Below, one piece after another: positions 36,686 to 46,329 of a stretch of 64,000 nt of DNA. The stretch covers positions 251,376 to 315,375 of the forward strand of contig NZ_KI912469.1 in NCBI RefSeq assembly GCF_000518665.1, in the 5' to 3' direction. Positions within the stretch are counted from its first letter, which is position 1. Each line of letters opens with the position of its first letter. The DNA comes from Microvirga flocculans ATCC BAA-817. Its GTDB lineage: Bacteria; Pseudomonadota; Alphaproteobacteria; Rhizobiales; Beijerinckiaceae. Position numbers and translations under genes: made by a program. The notes under the pieces are model-generated. The model ran no database searches. It saw only the letters and a program-made list of their open reading frames with translations, and had not been told where the DNA came from.

Positions 36686-37705
36686 ATGACAATCCGCGCC
36701 TTCATTGCTGGATGCTCCGGCTTCGAACTCACCCCCGACGAGATCGCTTTCTTTAAGGAAGCGCAGCCCTGGGGCTTCATCCTGTTCCGCCGCAACGTGG
36801 ATAGCCCCGAGCAGGTGAGGGCGCTTTGCGCCGCCCTGCGCGAGACCGTCGGGCGCGCCGATGCCCCGATCCTCGTCGATCAGGAAGGGGGGCGCGTTCA
36901 GCGCCTGGGCCCGCCCCACTGGCCGAAATATCCCTCCGGCAGCACCTATGGCCGCCTGCACGCCAACGATCCGCTCGTGCAGCGGGAGATCGCGCGACTC
37001 GGGGCGCGCCTGATCGCCCACGACCTGCGCGAGGCCGGGATCACGGTGGATTGCCTGCCCGTCCTCGACGTGCCCTCGCCGGGCGCGCACGACGTGATCG
37101 GCGACCGGGCCTACGGCAAGACGCCTGCCCAGGTGGCGATCCTCGGGCGGGCCGCCGCCGAGGGCCTCCTCGCGGGCGGCGTCCTGCCGGTGATCAAGCA
37201 TATGCCGGGCCATGGCCGGGCGGGCGCCGACAGCCATCTGGCGCTCCCCATCGTCGAGGCTTCCCGCGAGGATCTGGAGAGGCACGATTTCGCCCCCTTC
37301 CGCATGCTGACCGACATGCCCCTCGCGATGACTGCGCACGTGGTCTACACGGCCCTCGATCCGGAAAACCCCGCGACAACCTCTCGCATCGTCATGCAGG
37401 AGATCATCCGGGGGCATATCGGCTATGACGGACTGGTGATGACCGACGACCTGTCCATGCACGCCCTTTCCGGCTCCTTCCGGGAGCGGGCCGAGGCCGC
37501 CTTCGCGGCCGGTTGCGACATGGCTCTCCACTGCAACGGCAGGATGGAGGAGATGAGCGCCGTGGCCGAGGCCGCGCCCGTTCTGGAGGGCGTATCCCTC
37601 CGTCGCGCTCACGCTGCGTTAGCGCGCATCGCCCACGATCCGGAGCCTTTGGATCCTGTGGATGCCAGGGCCAGACTCGATTCTGCTCTTGCGATGATTG
37701 CCTAA
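36686..37705 (+). CDS. nagZ: Beta-N-acetylhexosaminidase NagZ
   Basis: GH3 enzyme that removes GlcNAc from anhydromuropeptides in peptidoglycan recycling. The 339-residue length fits cytosolic NagZ. The substrate-binding motif DQEGGRVQRL and the signature KHMPGHGRAGADSH (with the general-acid His) are present, and the nucleophile is Asp in VMTDDLSMHAL. There is no signal peptide. It lies 58 bp after the SPOR gene and 41 bp before scpA. Confidence 0.97.
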   Translation: MTIRAFIAGCSGFELTPDEIAFFKEAQPWGFILFRRNVDSPEQVRALCAALRETVGRADAPILVDQEGGRVQRLGPPHWPKYPSGSTYGRLHANDPLVQREIARLGARLIAHDLREAGITVDCLPVLDVPSPGAHDVIGDRAYGKTPAQVAILGRAAAEGLLAGGVLPVIKHMPGHGRAGADSHLALPIVEASREDLERHDFAPFRMLTDMPLAMTAHVVYTALDPENPATTSRIVMQEIIRGHIGYDGLVMTDDLSMHALSGSFRERAEAAFAAGCDMALHCNGRMEEMSAVAEAAPVLEGVSLRRAHAALARIAHDPEPLDPVDARARLDSALAMIA

Positions 37706-37746
37706 AGCTTATGAAGCTTTTCGCTCAGATGAGTTGAGTACGGTCC

Positions 37747-38547
37747 ATGGCAAATCCCTTACCCTTCGAGGAGGTCGAGCTGAACGAGCGGGGCGAGAGC
37801 GAACCCGCTCTGCTCGTTGACGTGGACGGCTTCGAAGGCCCTCTCGACCTGCTCCTCGAGCTGGCCCGCCGGCAGAAGGTGGACCTGCACCGCATCTCGA
37901 TCCTGGCCCTGGCCGAGCAGTACATCGCCTTCATCGAGGCGGCCCGCCGCATGCGCCTGGAGCTCGCGGCCGATTACCTCGTCATGGCGGCCTGGCTTGC
38001 CTATCTCAAGTCGCGCCTGCTGCTGCCCGAGCCGCCGAAGGGCGAGGAGCCGAGCGCCGAGGAGCTGGCCTCCGCCCTGGCCCTGCGCTTGCGTCGCCTG
38101 GAGGCGATCCGCGAGGCGGCCAAGAAAATGGGCGAGCGCGCCTGGCTGGGCCGCGACGTCTTCGCCCGCGGGGCGCCGGAGCCCGTCATCGTCAACCGCG
38201 ATGCCCGCTACGAGGCGAGCCTCTACGATCTGCTCAAGGCCTATGCCCAGCAGCGGCAGATCAAGTTCAACGCCAGGGTGTCCCTGCACAAGCGGACCGT
38301 CTGGTCCCTGCTCGATGCCCGCGAGGCCCTGGAGCGTCTCGTCGGTCACCTGAACGACTGGGTGACCCTCGATACCTATCTGATGGAATACATGGTCGAG
38401 CCCTCCATGCGCCCGACCGTTCTGGCCTCGGCCCTGTCCGCGACCCTGGAAATGGTTCGCGAGGGCAAGCTCACAGTCCGGCAGGACGAGGCCTTCGCTC
38501 CGGTCTGGGTCAAGCCCGTCGCCGACCCGGCCGAGGCAGGAGCTTGA
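37747..38547 (+). CDS. scpA: Segregation and condensation protein A
   Basis: Kleisin subunit of the SMC-ScpAB condensin. The 266-residue protein has the N-terminal DVDGFEGPLDLLLELARRQKVDLHRISILALAEQYIAF, the SMC-neck binding helix-turn-helix characteristic of ScpA, and a C-terminal winged-helix part (LLDAREALERLVGHL ... GKLTVRQDEAFAPVWV). scpB starts one base after its stop, so they are co-translated to keep stoichiometry. Confidence 0.97.
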   Translation: MANPLPFEEVELNERGESEPALLVDVDGFEGPLDLLLELARRQKVDLHRISILALAEQYIAFIEAARRMRLELAADYLVMAAWLAYLKSRLLLPEPPKGEEPSAEELASALALRLRRLEAIREAAKKMGERAWLGRDVFARGAPEPVIVNRDARYEASLYDLLKAYAQQRQIKFNARVSLHKRTVWSLLDAREALERLVGHLNDWVTLDTYLMEYMVEPSMRPTVLASALSATLEMVREGKLTVRQDEAFAPVWVKPVADPAEAGA

Positions 38548-38548
38548 G

Positions 38549-39277
38549 ATGCAGGAAGAAGCAAGCGAGATGATGGAAGGCGAGGCCCACGAGGGCAGCC
38601 CGGAGGTCAGCCATGTGCCCGATCACGGCGAGGCCATGCGCATCGCCGAGGCGCTGCTGTTCGCCTCCGCCGCGCCCCTGAGCACCGAGGAGCTGGGCGG
38701 CCGCCTGCCGGAAGGCGCGGACGTGGAGAAGATCCTGCTCGACCTGACGGAGCTTTATGCGCCCCGGGGCGTCAATCTGGTCAGGGTCGCGGGTAAATGG
38801 GCCTTCCGCACGGCGAGCGACCTGTCCTTCGTCCTGGCGCGCGACGTGGTCGAGCAGCGCAGGCTCTCCCGCGCCGCCATGGAGACGCTGGCGATCATCG
38901 CCTATCACCAGCCAGTGACCCGCGCGGAAATCGAAGAGATCCGCGGCGTCGCCACGTCCAAGGGCACGCTCGATACCCTGCTCGAGACGGGCTGGATCCG
39001 ACTGAGAGGCCGCCGGAAGGCGCCCGGCCGTCCCGTGACCTATGGAACGACGCCCGCCTTCCTGGAACATTTCGGCCTCGACGTGATCGAGGACCTGCCG
39101 GGCCTCGAGGAGCTCAAGGGCGCAGGCTTCCTGGAGGGGCGCGTTCCCTCCGACTTCTCGGTGCCGACGCCCTCCGATGCGGAAACCCTGCGCGAGGATG
39201 AGGATCCGCTCGAGGACGATCTCCTGCACCCGCTCGACATGCACCAGACCGAGGCCACCGAGGCGACCGAGGAATGA
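38549..39277 (+). CDS. scpB: Segregation and condensation protein B
   Basis: Kleisin-associated winged-helix subunit of condensin. It has 242 residues: two wHTH domains with RIAEALLFASAAPLSTEELGGRLP and the family signature SRAAMETLAIIAYHQPVTRAEIEEIRGVATSKGTLDTLLETGWIRLRGRRKAPGRPVTYGTT. The acidic tail (ETLREDEDPLEDDLLHPLDM) is typical of alphaproteobacteria. Its stop overlaps the next gene by ATGA. Confidence 0.97.
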   Translation: MQEEASEMMEGEAHEGSPEVSHVPDHGEAMRIAEALLFASAAPLSTEELGGRLPEGADVEKILLDLTELYAPRGVNLVRVAGKWAFRTASDLSFVLARDVVEQRRLSRAAMETLAIIAYHQPVTRAEIEEIRGVATSKGTLDTLLETGWIRLRGRRKAPGRPVTYGTTPAFLEHFGLDVIEDLPGLEELKGAGFLEGRVPSDFSVPTPSDAETLREDEDPLEDDLLHPLDMHQTEATEATEE

Positions 39278-40398
39278 CCGAGAAGCCTGCCGGCTCCGCC
39301 CTGGACCGTTTCCGTCTGCCCCGGTGGGGTCAGCGCGGCACGGCGGGCGCCTCGATCCCGGCGCAGCTCAAATTCGAGAGCATCGTTCAGGTCTATGGCA
39401 GCCAGCGGGCCCTCGACGGCGTGTCGCTCACCATCGAGCCCGGGGAGATCGTCTGCCTGCTCGGCCATTCCGGATGCGGGAAGACCACCCTGTTGCGCAT
39501 TGCCGCAGGGGTCGAGGCCCCGACCTCCGGCCGGGTCCTCATGGACGGTCGCGAGGTCAGCGGGCCCAAGGATTTCGTGGAGCCGGAGAGGCGGGGCATC
39601 GGGCTGATGTTCCAGGACTATGCCCTGTTCCCGCACATGACGATCCTGCAGAACATCATGTTCGGCCTCAAGGGCCTCTCGGCGGCGGAGGCCGACATTG
39701 CCGCCCGGCGGGCCCTGTCGCGGGTCGGCCTCGAACACTATGCCGGCGAGTATCCGCATACCCTGTCGGGCGGGGAGCAGCAGCGGGTCGCGCTGGCGCG
39801 GTCCATCGCGCCCCGCCCCGGCGTGCTGCTGATGGACGAGCCGTTTTCCAATCTCGACCGGCGCATGCGCGATGCCATCCGCGACGAGACCATCGCCATC
39901 CTGCGGGAAACCGGCGCGACCACCATCGTGGTGACGCACGATCCTGAGGAGGCCATGCGCATCGCCGACCGGATCGTGCTGATGCGGGCGGGCAGGATCA
40001 TCCAGCAGGGCGAGGCCGAGGAGATCTACCGCCGTCCGGCCAATCTCTTCGCCGCCCGTTTCTTCTGCGATTTCAACGAGCTCGAAGGGGTGGTCCGCAA
40101 CGGCCAGGTGAACTGTCCCGTCGGTGTCTTCCCGGCGCCGTATCTGCAGGACGGCCCCGCCATCGTCTGCGTGCGGCCGCAAGGGCTGAAGCTGAAGCCC
40201 GCCGGCTTCTGCCTGCCAGGGAGGGTGGTTTCGCGCCGGTTCCTCGGCGAGGTCGACCTGATCCACATCGACGTGCAGGGCGTCGACCGGCCTCTCCAGG
40301 CCCGGGTCCACGATCCCGCCGGGGTCCGGGAAGGACAGGATGTGGGTATCGAAGTCGATACGAAGGATGTCCTTGTTTTCGCCGCCTCCGACGCATAG
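39274..40398 (+). CDS. ABC transporter ATP-binding protein (FbpC/PotA type) without partner genes
   Basis: A 374-residue ATPase of the MOI/CUT group that energises uptake of iron, spermidine, thiamine or sulfate. The NBD has Walker A GHSGCGKTT, Q-loop MFQDYALFPHM, signature LSGGEQQRV, Walker B VLLMDEPFSNLD and H-loop VVTHDPEEAM. A C-terminal TOBE regulatory domain follows (about 250-372). It overlaps scpB by 4 bp and precedes tatA by 57 bp, yet no permease or binding-protein gene is near. The substrate is undetermined; the wording QDYALFPHMTI favours an Fe(III)/FbpC-like role, weakly. Confidence 0.88.
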   Translation: MTEKPAGSALDRFRLPRWGQRGTAGASIPAQLKFESIVQVYGSQRALDGVSLTIEPGEIVCLLGHSGCGKTTLLRIAAGVEAPTSGRVLMDGREVSGPKDFVEPERRGIGLMFQDYALFPHMTILQNIMFGLKGLSAAEADIAARRALSRVGLEHYAGEYPHTLSGGEQQRVALARSIAPRPGVLLMDEPFSNLDRRMRDAIRDETIAILRETGATTIVVTHDPEEAMRIADRIVLMRAGRIIQQGEAEEIYRRPANLFAARFFCDFNELEGVVRNGQVNCPVGVFPAPYLQDGPAIVCVRPQGLKLKPAGFCLPGRVVSRRFLGEVDLIHIDVQGVDRPLQARVHDPAGVREGQDVGIEVDTKDVLVFAASDA

Positions 40399-40455
40399 GT
40401 TGACGGCAAGATCTTCATCTGAAACGCCGCGCCCTCCGGGCGCAGGAGGAATGCC

Positions 40456-40698
40456 ATGGGTGGCACGAGTATTTGGCACTGGATCGTCGTAGGTCTGATC
40501 GTCGTCCTGCTGTTCGGACGCGGCAAGATTTCCGACATGATGGGCGACGTTGCCAAGGGCATCAAAGCCTTCAAGAAAGGCATGGCGGAGGACGATACCC
40601 AGTCCAAGCCCGTGCAGCCCTCCGAGCCCGTTCGGACCATCGACCATCAGGCCGGAGCCGCGACGGGCACCGCCACCACGGATCACAAGGTCGGCTAA
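40456..40698 (+). CDS. tatA: Sec-independent translocase protein TatA
   Basis: Pore-forming subunit of twin-arginine translocation. The 80-residue protein has a short N-terminal membrane helix ([20 protein letters not shown]), the conserved FGRGK hinge, an amphipathic helix ([18 protein letters not shown]) and a polar tail. It is first in tatABC, as expected in Rhizobiales. A GAGGAATGCC site precedes its ATG. Confidence 0.97.
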   Translation: MGGTSIWHWIVVGLIVVLLFGRGKISDMMGDVAKGIKAFKKGMAEDDTQSKPVQPSEPVRTIDHQAGAATGTATTDHKVG

Positions 40699-40773
40699 GC
40701 TGCGGGATGCGCGCCGGGGCATGCGGCGCGCCAGTCTGCGTAAGTACCTAAGAGGCAGGTTCGAGGCCGCGTC

Positions 40774-41349
40774 ATGTTGGACATGAGCTGGGGTGAGATC
40801 ATGGTGATCGGCGCAGTCGCGCTGATCGTGATCGGCCCGAAGGATCTGCCGAAGGCGCTGCGCACCGTCGGGCAGGTGACGGGGAAGCTTCGCCGCATGG
40901 CGGCGGAGTTCCAGGGTCAGTTCAACGAGGCCATGCGGGAGGCCGAGCTTGACGACGTCAAGAAGCAGCTCCAGGGCATGAACGACTCCGTCTCGTCGCT
41001 CAACACCAGCTTCAATCCGATCCAGACGATCCGGGACGAGCTCAAGACTACCATCGAAGCCCCTGCGAAGGCTCCGGAGACCGAGCCGCTTCAGGATTCT
41101 GCTCAGCCGGTTGAAACCCAGCCGGTTGCGCAGGAGACGCCTCAGGCCGCCACCGACGCCAATGTCCAGGCCGCAATCGAGGGGCGGACGCCCGATCCCG
41201 TCGATCCGCTCGTCGAACTGCCGCCTCCGCCCATCGGCGATCCGGCTGCGGAAATTGCCGAGTCCCTCCGCCGCGAGGCCGAGTACGAGGCTCAGCAGGC
41301 CGCCCTTGCCAAGCAACTTTCAGAAGAACCGGACGCGAAAGCTCGATGA
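40774..41349 (+). CDS. tatB: Sec-independent translocase protein TatB
   Basis: Tat receptor subunit of 191 residues. [31 protein letters not shown] is the typical TatB N-terminus with Glu in the membrane helix and the GPKDLP hinge. An amphipathic helix ([25 protein letters not shown]) and a Pro/Glu-rich cytoplasmic tail follow. Its stop overlaps the tatC start (ATGA). Confidence 0.96.
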   Translation: MLDMSWGEIMVIGAVALIVIGPKDLPKALRTVGQVTGKLRRMAAEFQGQFNEAMREAELDDVKKQLQGMNDSVSSLNTSFNPIQTIRDELKTTIEAPAKAPETEPLQDSAQPVETQPVAQETPQAATDANVQAAIEGRTPDPVDPLVELPPPPIGDPAAEIAESLRREAEYEAQQAALAKQLSEEPDAKAR

Positions 41350-42149
41350 CCACCCCCATTGAAGAGGATGAGGTCGAGGCTTCGCGCGCGCCTCTGATCG
41401 AACACCTGACCGAGCTGCGTTCGCGGCTGATCAAGGCTCTGGCCGCGTTCGTCGTGATGTTCTTCCTCTGCTTTGCCGTCGCGAAGTATATCTACAACGC
41501 GCTGGTCTGGCCCTATGTGCTGGCGGTCGGCTCGCCCGAAAAGGCGCACCTCGTTTACACCCACGGCCTGGAATATCTCTTCACGCAGATCCAGGTGGCG
41601 GCCTTCGGGGCCGGGCTCCTGGCCTTCCCGATCATCGCCATCCAGATCTACAAGTTCGTGGCGCCGGGCCTATACAAGAACGAGCGCCGGGCCTTCGTGC
41701 CCTATCTGATCGCGACCCCGGTCCTGTTCACCATCGGCGCGGCCTGCGTCTACTTCATCGCCATGCCGCTCCTCATGCGCTTTTCGGTCGGCATGCAGCA
41801 ACTGGCGACGGATACGGGGCCCACCATCGAGTTCCTGCCCAAGGTCAGCGAGTACCTGTCGCTGATCATGACGCTGATCTTCGCCTTCGGCATCTGCTTC
41901 CAGCTGCCCGTGATCCTGACCCTGCTGGCCAGGGCGGGGATCATCGATTCGGAATTCCTGAAGTCGAAGCGCCGCTACGCCATCGTCATCGTCTTCGTGA
42001 TCGCCGCCGTCCTGACGCCTCCGGACGTGATCAGCCAGTTCGCCCTTGCAGTCCCCACCTTGCTTCTTTACGAGGCGTCCATCTTCTCCGTCCGGATGGT
42101 CGAGAAGAAGCGTGCGGAAGCCGAGGCCGCGCGCGCGGCAGAGGCGTAG
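41346..42149 (+). CDS. tatC: Sec-independent translocase protein TatC
   Basis: The twin-arginine signal receptor, a six-helix membrane protein of 267 residues. [20 protein letters not shown] is the conserved cytoplasmic N-terminus that reads the RR signal. The periplasmic-loop segment [35 protein letters not shown] and [22 protein letters not shown] are family blocks. The last gene of tatABC; serS follows after 95 bp. Confidence 0.98.
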   Translation: MTTPIEEDEVEASRAPLIEHLTELRSRLIKALAAFVVMFFLCFAVAKYIYNALVWPYVLAVGSPEKAHLVYTHGLEYLFTQIQVAAFGAGLLAFPIIAIQIYKFVAPGLYKNERRAFVPYLIATPVLFTIGAACVYFIAMPLLMRFSVGMQQLATDTGPTIEFLPKVSEYLSLIMTLIFAFGICFQLPVILTLLARAGIIDSEFLKSKRRYAIVIVFVIAAVLTPPDVISQFALAVPTLLLYEASIFSVRMVEKKRAEAEAARAAEA

Positions 42150-42244
42150 GGCCCGAAAGGCTCCAGCCGGCCGCCATCCTTGGCACGATTAAGAGGGCGG
42201 CCGTGTTCTCGGGCAAGGCCGCTGACGAAGCAGGTCCTCATCCC

Positions 42245-43606
42245 ATGCACGACATCCGTTCCATCCGCGAGAACCCCGCGGCTTTCGATCAAGGCCTCCG
42301 GAACCGGGGCATGGAGCCCTTGTCCGAGCGCCTGATCGCTCTCGACGATGCCCGTAAAGCTGCCGTATCCGCCCTTCAGGCCGCCACGGAACGCCGCAAC
42401 GCGATGTCCAAGGAGATCGGGCAGGCCAAGGCGAAGAAGGACGAGGCGCGGGCGCAGGACCTGATGGCCGAGGTGGCCCGCATCAAGGAATCGATGCCGC
42501 AGCTCGAGGAGGCGGAACGCGCCGCCGAGAAGGCCCTGTTCGAGGTCCTCGCGGCCATTCCGAATATCCCCAAGGAGGACGTGCCGGTCGGCGCGGACGA
42601 GCACGGCAACGTGGAGCGCCATCGCTTCGGCACGCCGCGGACCCTGAACAGCGCCAAACAGCATTTCGAGATCGGCGAGGCGCTCGGGCTCATGGACTTC
42701 GAGACGGCGGCGAAGCTCTCCGGCTCGCGCTTCGTGGTGCTCAAGGGCGGCCTCGCCCGCCTGGAGCGGGCGCTGGGCCAGTTCATGATCGACCTCCACA
42801 CCACCGAGCACGGCTACACGGAAGTGAACCCGCCGCTGCTGGTGCGTGACGACACCATGTTCGGCACGGCGCAATTGCCCAAGTTCGAGGACGACCAGTT
42901 CTGGGCTTTCCCGGGCAATTCGCTCCAGCAGATCGTGGAGGCCGCTCTCGAAGGGCAGCCGCGCGACGCGATCGCCAAGGCGATCAAGGACACCCGCTAC
43001 GGCATGATCCCGACGGCGGAGGTGACGCTCACCAATCTCGTGCGGGAGCAGATCCTCTCGGAAGAGGAGCTGCCCCTGCGCTTCACCGCGCTCACCCCGA
43101 GCTTCCGCGCCGAGGCGGGATCCGCCGGGCGCGACACGCGCGGCATGATCCGCCAGCACCAATTCGTGAAGTGCGAACTCGTCTCGATCACGACGCCCGA
43201 GACCTCGGCCGACGAGCACGAGCGCATGCTCACGAGCGCGGAGAACGTGCTCAAGAAGCTCGAGCTGCCGTTCCGCACCATGACGCTGTGCACCGGCGAT
43301 ATGGGCTTCTCCTCGACCAAGACCTACGACATCGAAGTATGGCTGCCGGGGCAGGGCATGTATCGCGAGATTTCGAGCTGCTCGGTCTGCTCGGACTTCC
43401 AGGCTCGGCGCATGAACGCCCGCTACCGCCCCGCCGACGGCAAGGGGCCGCGCTTCGTTCACACGCTCAACGGCTCCGGTCTTGCGGTCGGCCGCACGCT
43501 CGTGGCCGTGCTGGAGAACTACCAGAACGAGGATGGCAGCGTCACAATCCCGTCGGCGCTCCAGCCCTATATGGGCGGCCTCACCCGCATCGAGCGACAG
43601 GCCTGA
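42245..43606 (+). CDS. serS: Seryl-tRNA synthetase
   Basis: Class II synthetase of 453 residues. The N-terminal coiled-coil arm (about 30-110, [27 protein letters not shown]) grips the tRNA-Ser variable arm. Motif 2 is [33 protein letters not shown] and motif 3 [19 protein letters not shown]. Between them [41 protein letters not shown] is standard. The start at 42245 ([11 protein letters not shown]) is preferred over a GTG at 42203. surE starts one base after its stop. Confidence 0.98.
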   Translation: MHDIRSIRENPAAFDQGLRNRGMEPLSERLIALDDARKAAVSALQAATERRNAMSKEIGQAKAKKDEARAQDLMAEVARIKESMPQLEEAERAAEKALFEVLAAIPNIPKEDVPVGADEHGNVERHRFGTPRTLNSAKQHFEIGEALGLMDFETAAKLSGSRFVVLKGGLARLERALGQFMIDLHTTEHGYTEVNPPLLVRDDTMFGTAQLPKFEDDQFWAFPGNSLQQIVEAALEGQPRDAIAKAIKDTRYGMIPTAEVTLTNLVREQILSEEELPLRFTALTPSFRAEAGSAGRDTRGMIRQHQFVKCELVSITTPETSADEHERMLTSAENVLKKLELPFRTMTLCTGDMGFSSTKTYDIEVWLPGQGMYREISSCSVCSDFQARRMNARYRPADGKGPRFVHTLNGSGLAVGRTLVAVLENYQNEDGSVTIPSALQPYMGGLTRIERQA

Positions 43607-43607
43607 C

Positions 43608-44369
43608 ATGCGCATTCTCTGCACCAACGACGACGGCATCCACGCTCCGGGGCTCAAGACCCTCGAGGCCATCGCCCGCAACCTGTCGGACGATGTCTGG
43701 GTCGTGGCACCCGAGACGGATCAGAGCGGCGTCGCCCATTCCCTGTCCTTGAACGATCCGCTGCGGCTGCGCGAAATCTCGAGCCGGCATTTCGCGGTGA
43801 AGGGCACGCCGACCGATTGCGTAATCATGGGCGTCCGGCACCTCATGCAGGACGCGAAGCCCGACCTCGTGCTCTCCGGCGTGAACCGGGGGCAGAACGT
43901 GGCGGAGGACGTGACCTATTCCGGCACCGTGGCGGGAGCCATCGAGGGCACCATCCTCGGCATTCCCTCCATCGCCCTGTCCCAGGCCTACGGCCCGGGC
44001 ACGCGCAATGCACCGCGCTGGCACTGCGCCGAGCATCACGGCCCCAAGGTCGTCCGCAAGATCCTCGAGGCCGGGATCGACAAGGGCATCCTCGTCAACG
44101 TGAACTTCCCGGATTGCGAGCCGGAAGAGATCGAGGGAACGGCTGTCGTCAATCAGGGCGAGCGTACCCAGGAACTCCTGCGCCTGGACGAGCGCCGGGA
44201 CGGGCGCGGCAATCCCTATTTCTGGATCGCCTTCGCGCGCCAGCCCTTCACGCCCGGCAACGGCACGGATCTCTGGGCCATCGCCAACCGGCGCATCGCG
44301 GTGACGCCGCTGCGCATCGACATGACGGACGAGCCGACGCTGACCCGCTACGCGCAGGCTTTCGGATGA
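43608..44369 (+). CDS. surE: 5'/3'-nucleotidase SurE
   Basis: Metal-dependent phosphatase on nucleoside monophosphates and short polyphosphate. The 253-residue protein begins MRILCTNDDGIHAPGLKTL with the metal-binding NDDG motif. The further metal/active-site blocks VVAPETDQSGVAHSLSL and VLSGVNRGQNVAEDVTYSGTVAGAIEGT are intact. It starts one base after serS and runs with pcm and the nlpD-like gene, the same order as in enterobacteria. Confidence 0.97.
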   Translation: MRILCTNDDGIHAPGLKTLEAIARNLSDDVWVVAPETDQSGVAHSLSLNDPLRLREISSRHFAVKGTPTDCVIMGVRHLMQDAKPDLVLSGVNRGQNVAEDVTYSGTVAGAIEGTILGIPSIALSQAYGPGTRNAPRWHCAEHHGPKVVRKILEAGIDKGILVNVNFPDCEPEEIEGTAVVNQGERTQELLRLDERRDGRGNPYFWIAFARQPFTPGNGTDLWAIANRRIAVTPLRIDMTDEPTLTRYAQAFG

Positions 44370-44385
44370 CGAGGGCGCGGGCACG

Positions 44386-45069
44386 ATGAGCCGGGATCCG
44401 CCATTCCTGCCCGAGGCGGATATCCGCAGCGAGCAGGCGGCAATCGGTGCCGCATCCTTCATCCTCTCCTTAAGAGCGAAGGGGATCCGCGATACGGCGC
44501 TCCTGCGGGCCATGGAGCTCGTGCCGCGGGAGGTCTTCGCCCCGCGCCGCTTCACGGATCTCGCCCGGACCGATGTCGCCCTGCCTCTGCCCTGCGGCCA
44601 GACCATGACCGGACCGGCCACGGTCGCGGCCATGCTCCTGGCGCTCGGCGTCCAGCCCGGCCAGCGGGTGCTGGAAATCGGAACAGGCAGCGGCTACGTG
44701 ACGGCGCTTCTCGCCAAGCTCGGCGCGGAAGTGACCACGGTGGAGCGGTTCAGCACCCTTGCGGAGAGCGCGGCCCAGCACCTCAAGATCGTCCAGACGG
44801 AAAAGGTTCGCCTGGAGGTGGGCGATGGGCTGGCCACACGCGTGCGCGAGCGCTTCGACCGTATCCTGCTGAATGGTTCTCACCCGCGGGTGCCGGAAAA
44901 CCTGATGCCGCTCCTTGGCCCCGGCGGACGCCTCGTCGGCGCCCTTGCGATCGAGGGCGCACCGCGCCTCGTGCGGGTCGAGCGCGGTCCGGAAGGCGAG
45001 GTGACGCAGGATCTCGGCGTTCCCTTGCGGATTTCCCCGCTGGTCACCGGGATTGCGGCAACTCTCTGA
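44386..45069 (+). CDS. pcm: Protein-L-isoaspartate O-methyltransferase
   Basis: Repairs isoaspartyl damage in proteins using SAM. The 227-residue protein has the PCMT signature MELVPREVFAPRRFTDLARTDVALPLPCGQTMTGPATVAAML and SAM motif I RVLEIGTGSGYVTALLAKLG. LNGSHPRVPENLMPLLGPGGRLVGAL corresponds to motif III. Residues of the usual ATGA-type neighbourhood show it 16 bp downstream of surE. Confidence 0.95.
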   Translation: MSRDPPFLPEADIRSEQAAIGAASFILSLRAKGIRDTALLRAMELVPREVFAPRRFTDLARTDVALPLPCGQTMTGPATVAAMLLALGVQPGQRVLEIGTGSGYVTALLAKLGAEVTTVERFSTLAESAAQHLKIVQTEKVRLEVGDGLATRVRERFDRILLNGSHPRVPENLMPLLGPGGRLVGALAIEGAPRLVRVERGPEGEVTQDLGVPLRISPLVTGIAATL

Positions 45070-45183
45070 CCGAATCGAAAAAAAGTCGGACAAGGTTACG
45101 ACAAAGTGCATGCCGTCAACCGTTGCTTAACCTGAACAGGTTTTTAATCGCCCCATCGAGTTGCGTTCGGTTGGGGTTGAGTA

Positions 45184-46245
45184 ATGCGGTTGCGTGTGAG
45201 TTCTGAGCATTGGTCTGCGGTGTCTCGGATCGCTCTGGTGGGCTTGATCGGCAGCGTCGCTGCCGCCTGCAGTGCGGATACGTCGCGATTTGCAGAGAAT
45301 CCCTTCTCCAATCCCTTCGCCTCCAGCGAGCGGATGGAAACGACGGCTTCCGTTTCGCCCCAGTCGCAGGCGGCTCCCTCCTACGCGGCGGCTCCGATGC
45401 CGACCGCTCCGGTTCAGGCGCAGGCTCTGCCTCCGGTGCAGCCCCAGCCTCTGTCGCAGCCCAACCGCATCGCTAGCGCTCCCGTTCAGCCGCGCCCCGT
45501 TCCGATGGCCCAGACGGCTTCGGTTCAGCCCGCCGCTCAGCCCAAGTTCCGTCTCGTCGATCCCTCCAAGGCGCCTTCGGCAACGACGCCGGTTGCGTCC
45601 GCCGAGCCGGTGAGGCGCACCCGTCCCGGCATGAACGCGACGGAGCAGGCCTCCGCGCCGGCCAAGCCCGCTCCCATGCAGGTTGCCGCCGCGACGCAGG
45701 AGCCGCTGGTTTCGGCTCCCAAGCCTCTCGTTTCCGCGCCGAAGCCCGTCGAAGATCAGAAAGTCGCGGCTCTCACCCAGCCTGAAGCGGTGAAGCCTGC
45801 GGCTCTGCCGCCAGCCCCGGCCCCTGAGACGGCGAAGGCCGCGGCGCCCGAGCCCGAGCAGACTGCCAGCGTCCCGGCGGGCGATTTCCGCTGGCCGGCG
45901 CGCGGCCGAGTCATCGCCGGTTTCGGCGCGAATGGCGGCAATGAAGGCATCAACATCGCCGTTCCCGAGGGCACCCCGGTCAAGGCCGCCGAAGCCGGCA
46001 CCGTGACCTATGCGGGCAGCGAGGTGAAGGGTTACGGCAACCTCGTGCTCATCCGCCACGAGAACGGCTACGTCTCGGCCTACGCCCATAACGGCTCGCT
46101 CAACGTGAAGCGCGGCGATCAGGTGAAGCGCGGTCAGGTGATCGCCACGTCCGGCCAGACCGGCAACGTCACCTCGCCCCAGCTCCACTTCGAGATCCGC
46201 AAGGGGGCGACGCCGGTCGATCCGATGAAGTATCTCGGCGGCTGA
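45184..46245 (+). CDS. nlpD: NlpD-like LytM-domain lipoprotein, catalytically degenerate
   Basis: A 353-residue envelope protein. The N-terminus has a signal with a possible lipobox (VAAAC, Cys29), then about 200 residues of Pro/Ala/Gln-rich linker and a C-terminal M23/LytM domain (about 234-350). The zinc HxxxD site is replaced (NEGIN, His and Asp both Asn), and HxH is QLH, so it cannot be an active endopeptidase. This matches NlpD/EnvC-type amidase activators. I see no LysM motif. It follows surE-pcm, the order of E. coli surE-pcm-nlpD. A strong terminator ends the unit. Confidence 0.88.
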   Translation: MRLRVSSEHWSAVSRIALVGLIGSVAAACSADTSRFAENPFSNPFASSERMETTASVSPQSQAAPSYAAAPMPTAPVQAQALPPVQPQPLSQPNRIASAPVQPRPVPMAQTASVQPAAQPKFRLVDPSKAPSATTPVASAEPVRRTRPGMNATEQASAPAKPAPMQVAAATQEPLVSAPKPLVSAPKPVEDQKVAALTQPEAVKPAALPPAPAPETAKAAAPEPEQTASVPAGDFRWPARGRVIAGFGANGGNEGINIAVPEGTPVKAAEAGTVTYAGSEVKGYGNLVLIRHENGYVSAYAHNGSLNVKRGDQVKRGQVIATSGQTGNVTSPQLHFEIRKGATPVDPMKYLGG

Positions 46246-46293
46246 CGGCCTGAAGAAATCCGCCGGTTCGGTTCGCCGGGCCGGCAATGGGAG

Positions 46294-46323
46294 GGGACGG
46301 TGGGGCTCAGCCACCGTCCCTTT
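46294..46323. terminator. Terminator after nlpD-like gene
   Basis: GGGACGGTGG (46294-46303) pairs perfectly with CCACCGTCCC (46311-46320) over a 7-nt loop, followed by TTT on the plus strand. It ends just before the stop of the convergent DUF815 gene. Confidence 0.8.
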
Positions 46324-46329
46324 GCCGTT

